A stretch of DNA of 46,902 nucleotides from NCBI GenBank assembly GCA_050252075.1, contig JBFWLP010000014.1, forward strand, positions 1 through 46,902, read 5' to 3'. A program made the translations under genes and the position numbers. The DNA comes from JAAYGT01 sp050252075 (GTDB lineage: Bacteria > Pseudomonadota > Gammaproteobacteria > Burkholderiales > Burkholderiaceae_B). Position 1 is the stretch's first letter, and every line of letters begins with the position of its first letter. The notes beneath the pieces are model-generated. The model made no database searches and had not been told where the DNA came from. It was given only the letters and a program-made list of their open reading frames with translations. Below, piece after piece: positions 8,369 to 16,988 of this stretch.

Positions 8369-9382
8369 TCAGTTCCCCTTGGGCGGCTGTTGCGCGCTGC
8401 GCTGAACCAGCGGCTTGAGCAAACCGAAGATGCCGCCGGGCGCCACGATAACGATAATGATGAAAAGCGCTCCGAAATAAATGTGCCACGCATCGGTGTG
8501 ACTGCTGATGTAATGTTCCGCGAACGTGAACACCACGGCGCCCAACGCCGGCCCCACGATCGTTCCCACACCACCCAGCACAACGTACATCAATACCTTG
8601 CCCGACTCGAACCAGTGCAGCAGCTCGGGCGATGTGGCACCGTTGAACAACACGAACAATGCACCGGCGAACCCTGCCAGACCTGCCGAAACCATGTACG
8701 ACAACAGTTTCAGGTTGGCTACGTTCAGGCCGATGAAATGGGAGCGCTCGGTGTTTTCGCGAATACCCAGCCATGCCTGCCCCAGCGGCGTCTTGCGCAA
8801 ATAGAGCGCCCCCACCAGCACAGCGATCAGGCAGGTATAGACCAGCCAGAACCATACTTCGGGGTCGGCGATCTGGACACCCGCCAGCGTGGGGATCGGT
8901 ACGCCTTGCAAGCCGTCTTCCCCGCCGGTGTAGTCCGAAAACACGAACACCAGGGCATACAGCACCTGACTGAACGCCAGCGTAAGAATGGCGAAGGCTT
9001 TACCGATCTGGCGCACCAGAATCTGGCCCACGGCCCACGCGATCGTGACGGCAATCAATATCGTGAGCGGAATGAGCACCAGCATTTCGGTGGTCAAGGT
9101 TTGCGACAGCAGGCCTGCCGCGTACGCCCCCAGTCCAAACCATCCGGCATGGCCAAACGACAGCAGGCCGGTGTTGCCGGTAAGCATATCCAGGCTGACC
9201 GCCAGAATGGCCGCAATCACAGCATGCGATGCCAGCATCAGCAAAAAGGGTTGATTTTCAAGAAACAAGGGAATGGCAGCGCCCAGCACCACCACAATCA
9301 CACTTAATGTTTTTATCCAGTTCATTCCGTCACCTCGTCGGGCCAGCGATGCTTGTTCGGTTGACAGCGAGTTCCCACTCAT
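8369..9382 (-). CDS. livM: branched-chain amino acid-type ABC transporter permease LivM
   Basis: A 337-residue inner-membrane permease with about nine to ten hydrophobic helices. It contains the LivM hallmarks LLSFGHAGWFGLGAYAAG and, later, VLGGVGTIVGPALGAVVF. Its ATG overlaps the livH stop (ATGA at 9379-9382). An internal ATG at 9325 (MNWIKT) would remove a 19-residue polar extension and is possible, but overlap with livH favours 9382. Forms the transmembrane pore with LivH. Confidence 0.92.
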   Translation of the reverse strand: MSGNSLSTEQASLARRGDGMNWIKTLSVIVVVLGAAIPLFLENQPFLLMLASHAVIAAILAVSLDMLTGNTGLLSFGHAGWFGLGAYAAGLLSQTLTTEMLVLIPLTILIAVTIAWAVGQILVRQIGKAFAILTLAFSQVLYALVFVFSDYTGGEDGLQGVPIPTLAGVQIADPEVWFWLVYTCLIAVLVGALYLRKTPLGQAWLGIRENTERSHFIGLNVANLKLLSYMVSAGLAGFAGALFVLFNGATSPELLHWFESGKVLMYVVLGGVGTIVGPALGAVVFTFAEHYISSHTDAWHIYFGALFIIIVIVAPGGIFGLLKPLVQRSAQQPPKGN

Positions 9383-10245
9383 TCGGTTCTCCCTTCGCCA
9401 AAGAAGCCGCGCGGCCAGACAATGAGCATCACCATGACCAGAATGAACAGAACCAGCAGGGCGGCCTGCCCGCCGGAGTAGGCCTCGCCAAACACCATCA
9501 CCATGCCCACTACATAGGCGGCCACAATGGCACCGCGCAAGCTGCCCAGCCCCCCCAGAATGACGGTCATGAATGCAAGAATGAGGATCTTGTCGCCCAC
9601 GGTGGCGTAGGCATTGAATATGGGCGCGGCGGCGGCACCGGAAATGGCCACCAGCGCCGCACTGATCCCTACGACCGAATGCATCAGCGTATTGCGATCA
9701 ATACCCAGACAGGCGGCCATTTCCCCGTCATCGTTGGCGGCGCGTACGCGCAACCCCCACTTGGATTTCTTCAGGAACACCAGCAGCGCCACGGCAAAGG
9801 CAACCGCCAGCACCGACACGAACACGCGGTAGACAGGCAAGGCCGTCCCCAGAATATGCACGGTGCCGGCCAGGAAGTCGGGCGGAACAATGACCTGCAC
9901 ATGACGCCCCCCGGTTTCGTACAGCACACCGGTGACAAACATGGCGATACCGAAAGTAAGCAGCAGGCTGTCCACCATGGGCCGGTCACGTATGCGCGCC
10001 AGCACGGCCCAGTCAATGACCACCCCGCACAGCCCCACGAACACCAGCGACAGCAACAGACAGAGCCAGAACGGAAACCCCCAGGCCGCCAGCCAGACGG
10101 CACACATGGCCCCCAGACTGAACAGTGCTCCGTGAGCAAAGTTCACGACGCGCCCCACGCCGTAAATCAGGGTCAGCCCCAGGCTCGACAACAGCAATAT
10201 CGAGCCCAGAACGATCCCGTTGAGCAGTAATGAAACGATCAACAT
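9379..10245 (-). CDS. livH: branched-chain amino acid-type ABC transporter permease LivH
   Basis: A 288-residue inner-membrane permease. LivH hallmarks include LTLIYGVGRVVNFAHGALFSLGA near the N-terminus and VILGGLGSLRGAIVAAYVVG near the C-terminus. I prefer the ATG at 10245, since GGAGTGAG lies six bases before it; a GTG three codons upstream is embedded in that ribosome site. It is the first gene of the minus-strand operon, with a good promoter about 35-60 bases upstream. Confidence 0.92.
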   Translation of the reverse strand: MLIVSLLLNGIVLGSILLLSSLGLTLIYGVGRVVNFAHGALFSLGAMCAVWLAAWGFPFWLCLLLSLVFVGLCGVVIDWAVLARIRDRPMVDSLLLTFGIAMFVTGVLYETGGRHVQVIVPPDFLAGTVHILGTALPVYRVFVSVLAVAFAVALLVFLKKSKWGLRVRAANDDGEMAACLGIDRNTLMHSVVGISAALVAISGAAAAPIFNAYATVGDKILILAFMTVILGGLGSLRGAIVAAYVVGMVMVFGEAYSGGQAALLVLFILVMVMLIVWPRGFFGEGRTE

Positions 10246-10278
10246 AGGTCTCACTCCATCGTTTTATTTATGGAATGC

Positions 10279-10312
10279 ACTCTATTTGTCGACTGTGCTA
10301 ATGTCAACACAG
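10279..10312 (-). promoter_or_regulatory. promoter of the liv operon with overlapping palindrome
   Basis: On the minus strand TTGACA (10307-10302) is separated by 17 bases from TAGAGT (10284-10279), a full -35 match and a 4/6 -10. An imperfect 20-bp palindrome with five-base outer arms (CTGTG/CACAG, 10293-10312; seven of ten pairs match) covers the -35, where a repressor would block transcription. The GntR or TetR protein encoded nearby could bind it. The rest of 10246-10417 shows nothing else recognisable. Confidence 0.55.
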
Positions 10313-10417
10313 ATCAAGAAAAATAAGGGTAAATACTAGATATCTGCCGTGATCAAATGTCTTTCTGCCGACGATGAGGGGCAGGGATTTATGCTAAACA
10401 AGCCTGATGATTTATGA

Positions 10418-11167
10418 CTAGGGAAGCGACGCTTTCAAGGCGTCGTAATGCGCAATCTCGGCAATGGAATACGCTGGATTGGACAGCACCGGGTACCAGT
10501 GCCGCGACAGGGCAAACGCCAGTTGATGCACATCGGCAAAGGCCTGGCACAACTGGGGGTTGCGATGCACAAAGTATTCTTCCAGCGTGCCGGTCGACAT
10601 CACGATAAGCATGCGCAAGGCGCCTTGCAGATAAGTGTTTTCCTGCTCGGTGAGCGTGACATCGAACCGCCTTTCAATGGCACGCGTAATGCGCACCGCC
10701 CACGCCGTATTGATCTGGTTGCGCAGCACCAGCAACTCGCTCATGCTTGATGCGTAGTACGAAAAAGCGGCAAAAAAGGCTGCGTTCTTTTGATAGCGCA
10801 GGCAATAGGACAGATTCGTGTCAAACACGGCCCGGAATAGATCTTTGGCACCATTCTTGCGCGTGTTGTTGACGTTCCAGGTTTCCAGGAAAAGGGCCAG
10901 CAGCACATAAATAGCTTCATGAACGTCGCGGAAATAATTGTAGAAAGTACCGCGCGACAGGCCCGTATCGTTTAGCAGCGTTTCAACGGTAATGCGCCCG
11001 GTGGGCGCCTCTTCGATGCGCTCGGCCAGCCTGGCCAGTATCAGGTAACGCGTACGCTCGGCCTTCTTCAAACGACGATTGATCGACTGGGCGTGCAACA
11101 TGCCCACAAACGTCAACGGCAAGGTGTCGTCGCCGCTATTCCCGCCGGAATGAGCCTCATTTTTCAT
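10418..11167 (-). CDS. TetR-family transcriptional regulator
   Basis: A 249-residue regulator. After a polar N-terminal tail of about 30 residues comes the TetR helix-turn-helix (LARLAERIEE, ITVETLLNDTGLSRGTFYNYF, about 45-80), then a mostly helical ligand domain that I cannot assign to a ligand class. It lies divergent from the Pot-type ABC operon, whose start is 252 bp away, and that gap holds repeated TATACATA motifs on both predicted promoters. It probably represses both itself and the ABC-ligase-crotonase operon. Confidence 0.9.
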   Translation of the reverse strand: MKNEAHSGGNSGDDTLPLTFVGMLHAQSINRRLKKAERTRYLILARLAERIEEAPTGRITVETLLNDTGLSRGTFYNYFRDVHEAIYVLLALFLETWNVNNTRKNGAKDLFRAVFDTNLSYCLRYQKNAAFFAAFSYYASSMSELLVLRNQINTAWAVRITRAIERRFDVTLTEQENTYLQGALRMLIVMSTGTLEEYFVHRNPQLCQAFADVHQLAFALSRHWYPVLSNPAYSIAEIAHYDALKASLP

Positions 11168-11208
11168 AGTGCTGTCTATTTTTAGATAACCTTGCTCAAA
11201 ACAAAATA

Positions 11209-11227
11209 ATTATACATAGCGTACATA
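11209..11227 (-). promoter_or_regulatory. candidate TetR-gene promoter with TATACATA operator
   Basis: A perfect minus-strand -10 (TATAAT, 11214-11209) overlaps TATACATA (11211-11218), and a second TACATA follows at 11222-11227 on the plus strand. No good -35 is visible at 16-18 bases. The -10 lies about 42 bases before the regulator ATG. The overlap suggests autoregulation by the TetR protein. Confidence 0.5.
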
Positions 11228-11304
11228 AATAGAAGCCGAAAAACCAATTTCAAAAACAGAAATAAGCAGAAATTAGTAGAAACCCTAGTCTTTACAACGA
11301 TTTC

Positions 11305-11354
11305 TTGACGGCCTGAATAACTATACATAAGATTCATATTTGACTGTATGTATA
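11305..11354 (+). promoter_or_regulatory. promoter of the Pot-type ABC operon with inverted TATACATA operator
   Basis: TTGACG (11305-11310), a 17-base spacer and TAAGAT (11328-11333) form a plausible sigma-70 promoter. TATACATA (11322-11329) and its exact inverse TATGTATA (11347-11354) flank the -10 and the expected start point, 17 bases apart. The same eight bases occur at the -10 of the divergent TetR gene, so this is the likely operator. Confidence 0.6.
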
Positions 11355-11419
11355 AATTTAGCCTTCCCGTTACTTTTCAATAAAGCACGTGGGCAATCGA
11401 ACCTCAGGCAACCACCATC

Positions 11420-12481
11420 ATGACAACTGGCGCCACCGTCCGCTTTGATTCGGTCAGCAAACACTACGGCAACGTGCAGGCGTTGCGGAACTTCTCCCTT
11501 CACGTGCCCGCCGGCGAATTCATCACCATTCTGGGTGCCAGCGGGTCGGGCAAAAGCACCGTGCTCAACGCACTGGCCGGCTTCTCTCCGGCCAGCTCGG
11601 GCGAAATCTACGTCAACGACACCCCCATCACCCATGCACCGCCGGAAAAACGCAATATCGGCATGGTGTTTCAGAATTACTCGCTGTTTCCCCACATGAA
11701 CGTGCTGGAAAACGTCTGTTTTCCACTGCGGATGCGCAAGGTGGAAACTTCGATGCGCGAACGGCTGGCACGCAATGCCCTGGATATCGTTCGCCTGTCC
11801 GAGCTGGCTGAACGCAAGCCGAAAGAGCTGTCCGGCGGTCAACAGCAGCGGGTTGCCATCGCACGCGCCATTGTGTTTTCCCCCTCGTTGCTGTTGATGG
11901 ACGAGCCCCTGGGCGCGCTGGACCTGAAGCTGCGTGAAGCGCTGCAATTTGAAATCAAGGAAATCCAGCACCAGCTGAACTGCACGGTCATTTATGTAAC
12001 GCACGATCAGCGCGAAGCCCTGGCCATGTCGAACCGGATCGCGGTGTTGCGGGCCGGGCAAATCGAACAGGTGGGCACGCCGGCCGACATGTACGACCGC
12101 CCACACTCCAAATTTGTGGCTGACTTTATCGGGCATACCAACCTGTTCGCCGTGAACGCTTCCCCCACAGGCCAGATCCATATCCCGGAACTGGGATTGG
12201 CACCGCCGGGCCTGGCGATCGACCCCTCGCAAACTCCGTTTGTCAGCATCCGCCCTGAACGTTTCAAGCGCGTTGCCCATGCCCAGGGCCCTACTGTCCA
12301 GGCGGTGCTTCAAGAGGTGATTTTTCTGGGCGACGTGGTGGAATGCTCGGCCACGCTGACCACAGGGCGAACCATTCATTTCAAGGAATCACGGATCGGC
12401 GGGCCATCGTCGCTGCAGCGAGGGCAAACCGTTTTGCTCGCCCTGGATCCCGAGGACTTCGTTTTCGTGCGAAACACCTGA
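11420..12481 (+). CDS. ABC transporter ATP-binding protein (PotA/spermidine-putrescine type)
   Basis: A 353-residue ABC ATPase. Walker A is GASGSGKST (39-47), the signature is LSGGQQQRVAIARA (near 139), and Walker B is LLLMDEPLGALD. A C-terminal TOBE region of about 110 residues (FVSIRPERFK, VIFLGDVVECSATL) marks the PotA/FbpC class. It is the first gene of a five- or six-gene plus-strand operon that continues with a binding protein, two permeases, an AMP-forming ligase and a crotonase. It energises import, likely of a cationic or acidic metabolite that is then CoA-activated. Confidence 0.93.
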   Translation: MTTGATVRFDSVSKHYGNVQALRNFSLHVPAGEFITILGASGSGKSTVLNALAGFSPASSGEIYVNDTPITHAPPEKRNIGMVFQNYSLFPHMNVLENVCFPLRMRKVETSMRERLARNALDIVRLSELAERKPKELSGGQQQRVAIARAIVFSPSLLLMDEPLGALDLKLREALQFEIKEIQHQLNCTVIYVTHDQREALAMSNRIAVLRAGQIEQVGTPADMYDRPHSKFVADFIGHTNLFAVNASPTGQIHIPELGLAPPGLAIDPSQTPFVSIRPERFKRVAHAQGPTVQAVLQEVIFLGDVVECSATLTTGRTIHFKESRIGGPSSLQRGQTVLLALDPEDFVFVRNT

Positions 12482-12533
12482 CTCATCTTCATCTTCGTCG
12501 TACTTGCAGCATCTACTTTTTATGAGGTTACTT

Positions 12534-13598
12534 ATGAAACTGACGCTATCCGGCAAGCGCCTGTCGCTCAGCCTGCTTTCCGCCTTGCTGTTTTCGCCTG
12601 CAGTGGTATCGGCCAATGAACCCGTCGTATTCGCCAGCTATGGCGGCGTATGGGCGGACACCATCAAAGAAGTTTGCGGTGTGCCTTTCGAAAAAGAAAC
12701 CGGCATCCCCGTACGCATGGTCGCCACCGACAACTCGATTGCCCAGATCCGCATTCAGCAAATGACGCGTAATGTGCAATGGGACATTTCACCCACTGAG
12801 GGCGATGCGGTCATTATCGCCACCGAGAATGACTGGCTGGAGCCGCTGGACTGGAACTACATTGATCCCGAGAAAAAGATTGCGGACGTCGGACGCATGC
12901 CGACCGCCATTGGTGCAGTCGCCTATTCCGTGGCCATCGCCTACCGCACCGACAAGGTGCCGGAAGGAAAAACCTTCACGGGCTGGAAAGATTTCTGGAA
13001 CGTGAAAGAATTCCCTGGCCCGCGTTCGCTGCGCAACACGCCGGTCGAAAACCTTGAGTTTGCCTTGATCGCCGATGGCGTCGAGCCGGCCAAGGTTTAC
13101 GACGTGCTTGCCACCAAAGAAGGCCTGGACCGGGCCTTCAAGAAAATGGACGCCATCAAGGAACACATTACGGTGTGGTGGTCCAGCGGCCAGCAACCGC
13201 CCCAAATGCTGGCCACGGGCAACGTGTACTACGCCACCACATTCAACGGCCGGGTCGCTCCGCTGCAGGCCGAAGGCGTGCCGGTCGACATTACCTGGAA
13301 CGGTGCCGCCATTGAAATGAGCAACTATTCCATTCAGAAGAATGCGAAGAACAAAGACGGTGCCATGAAGTTCATCAAGTTCTGCTGGAACGACCCGGAA
13401 CGCCTCGCGCAAATTGCGAAGAAACTGCCGTACTCCAGCTTCAACAACGATATGTACCAATACCTGGATCCCGAGTACGCCAAGAAATTGCCGACTCACC
13501 CTGACAACGTTGGCAAACAGTTCAACTACAACGCCGAGTTTTGGGCCAAGAACCGTAAAGCAATCCAGACCCGCTGGGATCGCTGGCGCCTGAACTAA
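12534..13598 (+). CDS. extracellular substrate-binding protein (PotD/PotF type)
   Basis: A 354-residue type II periplasmic binding protein. A Sec signal peptide (MKLTLSGKRLSLSLLSALLF, cleavage after VVSA near residue 25) precedes EPVVFASYGGVWADTIKE, a typical opening for this class. GAGG before the ATG at 12534 supports that start over the one ten codons earlier. Later parts (ISPTEGDAVIIATENDWLEPLDW, FPGPRSLRNTP) match the PotD-like family found with acid or opine uptake systems. It sits 52 bp after the ATPase gene and 30 bp before the first permease. Confidence 0.92.
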   Translation: MKLTLSGKRLSLSLLSALLFSPAVVSANEPVVFASYGGVWADTIKEVCGVPFEKETGIPVRMVATDNSIAQIRIQQMTRNVQWDISPTEGDAVIIATENDWLEPLDWNYIDPEKKIADVGRMPTAIGAVAYSVAIAYRTDKVPEGKTFTGWKDFWNVKEFPGPRSLRNTPVENLEFALIADGVEPAKVYDVLATKEGLDRAFKKMDAIKEHITVWWSSGQQPPQMLATGNVYYATTFNGRVAPLQAEGVPVDITWNGAAIEMSNYSIQKNAKNKDGAMKFIKFCWNDPERLAQIAKKLPYSSFNNDMYQYLDPEYAKKLPTHPDNVGKQFNYNAEFWAKNRKAIQTRWDRWRLN

Positions 13599-13628
13599 AC
13601 CTACGACTCAATCACCGGATACACTCGA

Positions 13629-14477
13629 ATGGGAAACTCCTTGCTTCGCCTGTCACCACGCGGCCATGCGTGGTTGCTGGTTCCCGCCTTGCTGCTCATG
13701 GCGGTCGGTTTCATCATTCCGCTGGGGGAAATTGCCCAATGGGCCACCACGCCCGATCTTTATCTGCAATTCTTCCAGCCCGATGATCCCTATCGCCAGA
13801 TCATGATGGACACCTTTGTGCTGTCGATCGGCGTGGCGATCCTGACGGTCATTCTGGCGTATCCGGTGGCTTTCTATTTAAGCCGCACTCAGGGCATGTT
13901 CCAGAAACTGTTGCTGATCGGTATTTTGACGCCCTTGTGGGTGAGCGTACTTATTCGTACCTACGGCTGGATCGTGGTGCTGGGGCGCTCGGGGCTGGTC
14001 AACACGTTTCTGCTCACCACCCACCTGAGCGATGAGCCCGTTCAGCTGCTCTACACGCGGTTCGCCGTGTATGTAGCCATGATTCAGGTGTTGTTGCCCA
14101 TTGCGGTACTCATGCTTTACAGCGCCATGGCCTCGATCAACGATACGTTTGTCAAAGCGGCGCGCAGCCTGGGCGCCAATCCGTTCAATGCATTCCGGTA
14201 CGTGTTCTTCCCCATGACGGCCAATGCCGTCGTCGGCAGCGGCATTCTGGTGTTTGTGCTGTCGCTGGGCTTTTTCATTACGCCGGCCCTGGTGGGCGGG
14301 CCCAACGACGTGCTCATCTCCAACATCATTCAGACACAAGTCAACGAAACCATGGACTGGGAGCTGGCGGCCACGCTGAGCGTGATATTGCTGGTCGCAG
14401 GCGCGCTGATCGTCACTCTTCTGGTGGCCCTGGTACGCAAAACCCTGTCGGCCGATTTAAGCGGAGGGGTGAAATGA
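13629..14477 (+). CDS. ABC transporter permease (PotB type)
   Basis: A 282-residue permease with six main helices. The EAA-type loop that contacts the ATPase is visible (NDTFVKAARSLGANPFNAFRYVFFP, about 175-200). Its stop codon overlaps the ATG of the second permease by four bases (ATGA). First of the two-permease pair of this importer. Confidence 0.92.
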   Translation: MGNSLLRLSPRGHAWLLVPALLLMAVGFIIPLGEIAQWATTPDLYLQFFQPDDPYRQIMMDTFVLSIGVAILTVILAYPVAFYLSRTQGMFQKLLLIGILTPLWVSVLIRTYGWIVVLGRSGLVNTFLLTTHLSDEPVQLLYTRFAVYVAMIQVLLPIAVLMLYSAMASINDTFVKAARSLGANPFNAFRYVFFPMTANAVVGSGILVFVLSLGFFITPALVGGPNDVLISNIIQTQVNETMDWELAATLSVILLVAGALIVTLLVALVRKTLSADLSGGVK

Positions 14478-15286
14478 ACGCCACCGGATCAACAATGCGC
14501 TGGTTCCTGCCCACTTATGTCGGCGCTATTCTGCTTTATCTGTTGCTGCCGCTGCTGGTGGTCATTCCCATGTCGTTCAGCGACACCACTTACCTGGCAT
14601 TTCCGCCCAAAGGCCTGACATGGCACTGGTACCTTGAGCTGTTCCGGTCGGAAGGCTGGATGAACGCCATTTACCGCAGCCTGTTCGTGGCAACGGCATC
14701 GGCGATCGTGGCAACCATTGCGGGAACGCTCTGCTCGCTGCTGCTGGCACGCCGCACAAAAGGCTGGAGCACCACGCTGCGCTGGCTGTTTCTGGGGCCC
14801 CAGGTTGTTCCTGTGATCATTCTGGCACTGGGCGTTCTGCTGCTTTTCACCCGTCTGGGGCTGTATGGCTCGTACACCGGCATCATCATCGCACACAGCA
14901 CACTGGCCCTGCCGTTTGTCATTACCGCCACGCTGGGCGTACTGCAACAGGCCGGCGAGTCGCTGGAGAAAACGGCACGCGTTCTGGGCGCCTCACCGTT
15001 TCAGGCATTCTGGCACGTCACGCTTCCCTGCATTGCCCCCTCGGTGTTCGCCGCGTTCGTCTTCGCCTTCTTCGTTTCGTTCGACGAGCTGGTTATTTCC
15101 TTGTTTGTCATGGCCCAGAACGAAACCCTGCCCATGCGCATCTGGGCCGATGTACGACAAGACTTATCACCTATTGTTGCCGTGGTCGCCACCTTGCTGA
15201 TTGTGGTCACGGCACTGATCGTCGTTCCAGTGGAATTGCTTCGACGCAAAAGCGCACTGGCAGCGACACCCGCAACCCAAGACTAA
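14474..15286 (+). CDS. ABC transporter permease (PotC type)
   Basis: A 270-residue inner-membrane permease with six helices and the EAA loop GESLEKTARVLGASPFQAFWHVTLP (about 160-185). It overlaps the upstream permease by four bases and ends 18 bp before the ligase gene. With the upstream permease it forms the membrane channel of the Pot-type importer. Confidence 0.92.
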   Translation: MNATGSTMRWFLPTYVGAILLYLLLPLLVVIPMSFSDTTYLAFPPKGLTWHWYLELFRSEGWMNAIYRSLFVATASAIVATIAGTLCSLLLARRTKGWSTTLRWLFLGPQVVPVIILALGVLLLFTRLGLYGSYTGIIIAHSTLALPFVITATLGVLQQAGESLEKTARVLGASPFQAFWHVTLPCIAPSVFAAFVFAFFVSFDELVISLFVMAQNETLPMRIWADVRQDLSPIVAVVATLLIVVTALIVVPVELLRRKSALAATPATQD

Positions 15287-15304
15287 TCCAGGCATTGCTA
15301 CATC

Positions 15305-16942
15305 ATGAACCCGACCTATGGGCAACTTGTCACTGAAGCCGGCACGGCGTCATCCATCGAAACCCTTTATACCGCGGGCCTTCCTTGCACAGTGTATGAG
15401 CTGTTGCGCTGGACGGCGGCCCGCCATGCCGACGACCCGGCCTGGACGTTCATCGACGAAGGCATCCAACGCACATGGGCCGACGTACTGACCCGTGTGG
15501 ATCGTGTGGCGTCCGGTCTGTACGACATAGGCGTGCGCCAAGGCAGCCACGTGGCCGTCATGACCAGCAACATCGAGGCGTTTCCTTTGTGCTGGCTGGC
15601 ATTGGCCAAGCTGGGCGCCACCATTGCGCCGGTCAACACCGCGTACACAGAGCGCGAGGTGAACCATGCGCTGACGCTGTCCGAAAGCCGCTTCCTGGTC
15701 ATCGAACACGAATTCCTGCCTGTCTTTGAAGCCATCGCCGAAACACCCATTCTTCCCGAGAATACTGTGGTCGTCGGCGGGCCAACGGACACATCGGGCT
15801 ATCGCGCATGGGACACACTGCAATCAACCACCGCCCGCCCGACCGGCAATAACGCCGTTGAGCCCGGCACCTTGCTGAACGTCCAGTTCACCTCGGGCAC
15901 CACCGGGTTCGCCAAAGGGTGCATGCTCACGCACGAGTACTGGCTCGTGCTGGGCATCGCCTCGTGCGCCCTGTTCAATCAGAAGATGACGCGCATTTAC
16001 ATGGGCCAAAGCTTTTACTACATGGTGTCCCAGCGCCTTTTGATGAATGCCATGCTGATGGGCGCCGCCCTTGTCATTCCCCGCCGTCCCGGATCAAAAC
16101 GGTTCATGCGCGATGTTATTGAACACGCATGCGATTACTGCTCGATGTTTGAAATGGCCTACAAACAGGCGCTACACCTGGACAACAAGACCAACCGCCT
16201 GAAGCTGGCCACCATTTTTGGCTTCAACCAAAGCGCCGCCCGCAATTTCGAACAGCTGTTCGGTGCGCCGGTGCAAGAGTTTTACGGCATGACCGAAATT
16301 GGCGGCGTACTGTACATTCCGCGCAACGTTCGCCCCGACGACTATGTGTCCGGCACATGCGGCATTGCCGCGCCGCTGCGCGAGGTCATGATCTGTGATC
16401 CCGAGGGCCTGCCTGTGCCCGACGGCAAAGCCGGTGAGCTGTGCGTGCGCGGCCCCGGATTGATGCTGGGCTATTACCGCAATGCCGACGCAACGGCCGA
16501 AGTGTTCCGCGACGGCTGGTTCCGCACCGGCGACCTGTTTGTCAAAGACCCCAACGGCCATTTCCGCATTGTGGGGCGAAGCAAGGACATGGTTCGCCGC
16601 AACGGCGAGAACATTCCGGCACAAGAAGTGGAGGCCGTCATTCGCGCCCTGCCCGAAGTCAGCCAGGCCGCCGTGGTTCCCGTGCCCGACGACTACTGCG
16701 GCGAAGAGGTCAAGATCTACGTGCAGCTGAACGACGGCACCACGCGTGAACAGTTGCCGGTATCGCGGCTGATCGAACACGCCCGGGCCAACATGGCGGC
16801 CTTTAAAGTGCCGCGCTACTACGCGTATGTGGACCAGTTCGAGCTCACCGATTCCCTGCGTGTACGCAAGAAAGCATTAACAGAGGGCGTCGCCGATTTG
16901 CGGCTGAATGCCTACGACGCCAAAGACCAATGCTGGCGATAA
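15305..16942 (+). CDS. AMP-forming acyl-CoA ligase (CaiC-like), with atypical C-terminal lysine motif
   Basis: A 545-residue adenylate-forming ligase. The phosphate loop is TSGTTGFAKG (near 199), followed by YGMTEIGG, WFRTGDLF and GRSKDMVRRNGENI. It should adenylate a carboxylate and transfer it to CoA. The catalytic A10 lysine that normally sits in a PKTxxGK motif appears to be R519 (segment TDSLRVRKKAL); the related island ligase at 41658-43316 keeps K526 at the same distance from its C-terminus. Two lysines (522, 523) follow and might compensate. The gene follows the permeases by 18 bp, so it probably activates the imported acid. Carnitine-type substrates are possible but unproven. Confidence 0.92.
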   Translation: MNPTYGQLVTEAGTASSIETLYTAGLPCTVYELLRWTAARHADDPAWTFIDEGIQRTWADVLTRVDRVASGLYDIGVRQGSHVAVMTSNIEAFPLCWLALAKLGATIAPVNTAYTEREVNHALTLSESRFLVIEHEFLPVFEAIAETPILPENTVVVGGPTDTSGYRAWDTLQSTTARPTGNNAVEPGTLLNVQFTSGTTGFAKGCMLTHEYWLVLGIASCALFNQKMTRIYMGQSFYYMVSQRLLMNAMLMGAALVIPRRPGSKRFMRDVIEHACDYCSMFEMAYKQALHLDNKTNRLKLATIFGFNQSAARNFEQLFGAPVQEFYGMTEIGGVLYIPRNVRPDDYVSGTCGIAAPLREVMICDPEGLPVPDGKAGELCVRGPGLMLGYYRNADATAEVFRDGWFRTGDLFVKDPNGHFRIVGRSKDMVRRNGENIPAQEVEAVIRALPEVSQAAVVPVPDDYCGEEVKIYVQLNDGTTREQLPVSRLIEHARANMAAFKVPRYYAYVDQFELTDSLRVRKKALTEGVADLRLNAYDAKDQCWR

Positions 16943-16988
16943 CCCGACTTCCCATTGTTCCATCACGAACCCTTTACTGAGCAAACCC

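Noticed and set aside
9229..10230. A 333-codon plus-strand frame opposite livH and livM
   Set aside because: Polar, low-complexity translation with no family resemblance; antisense shadow of two well-supported permeases.
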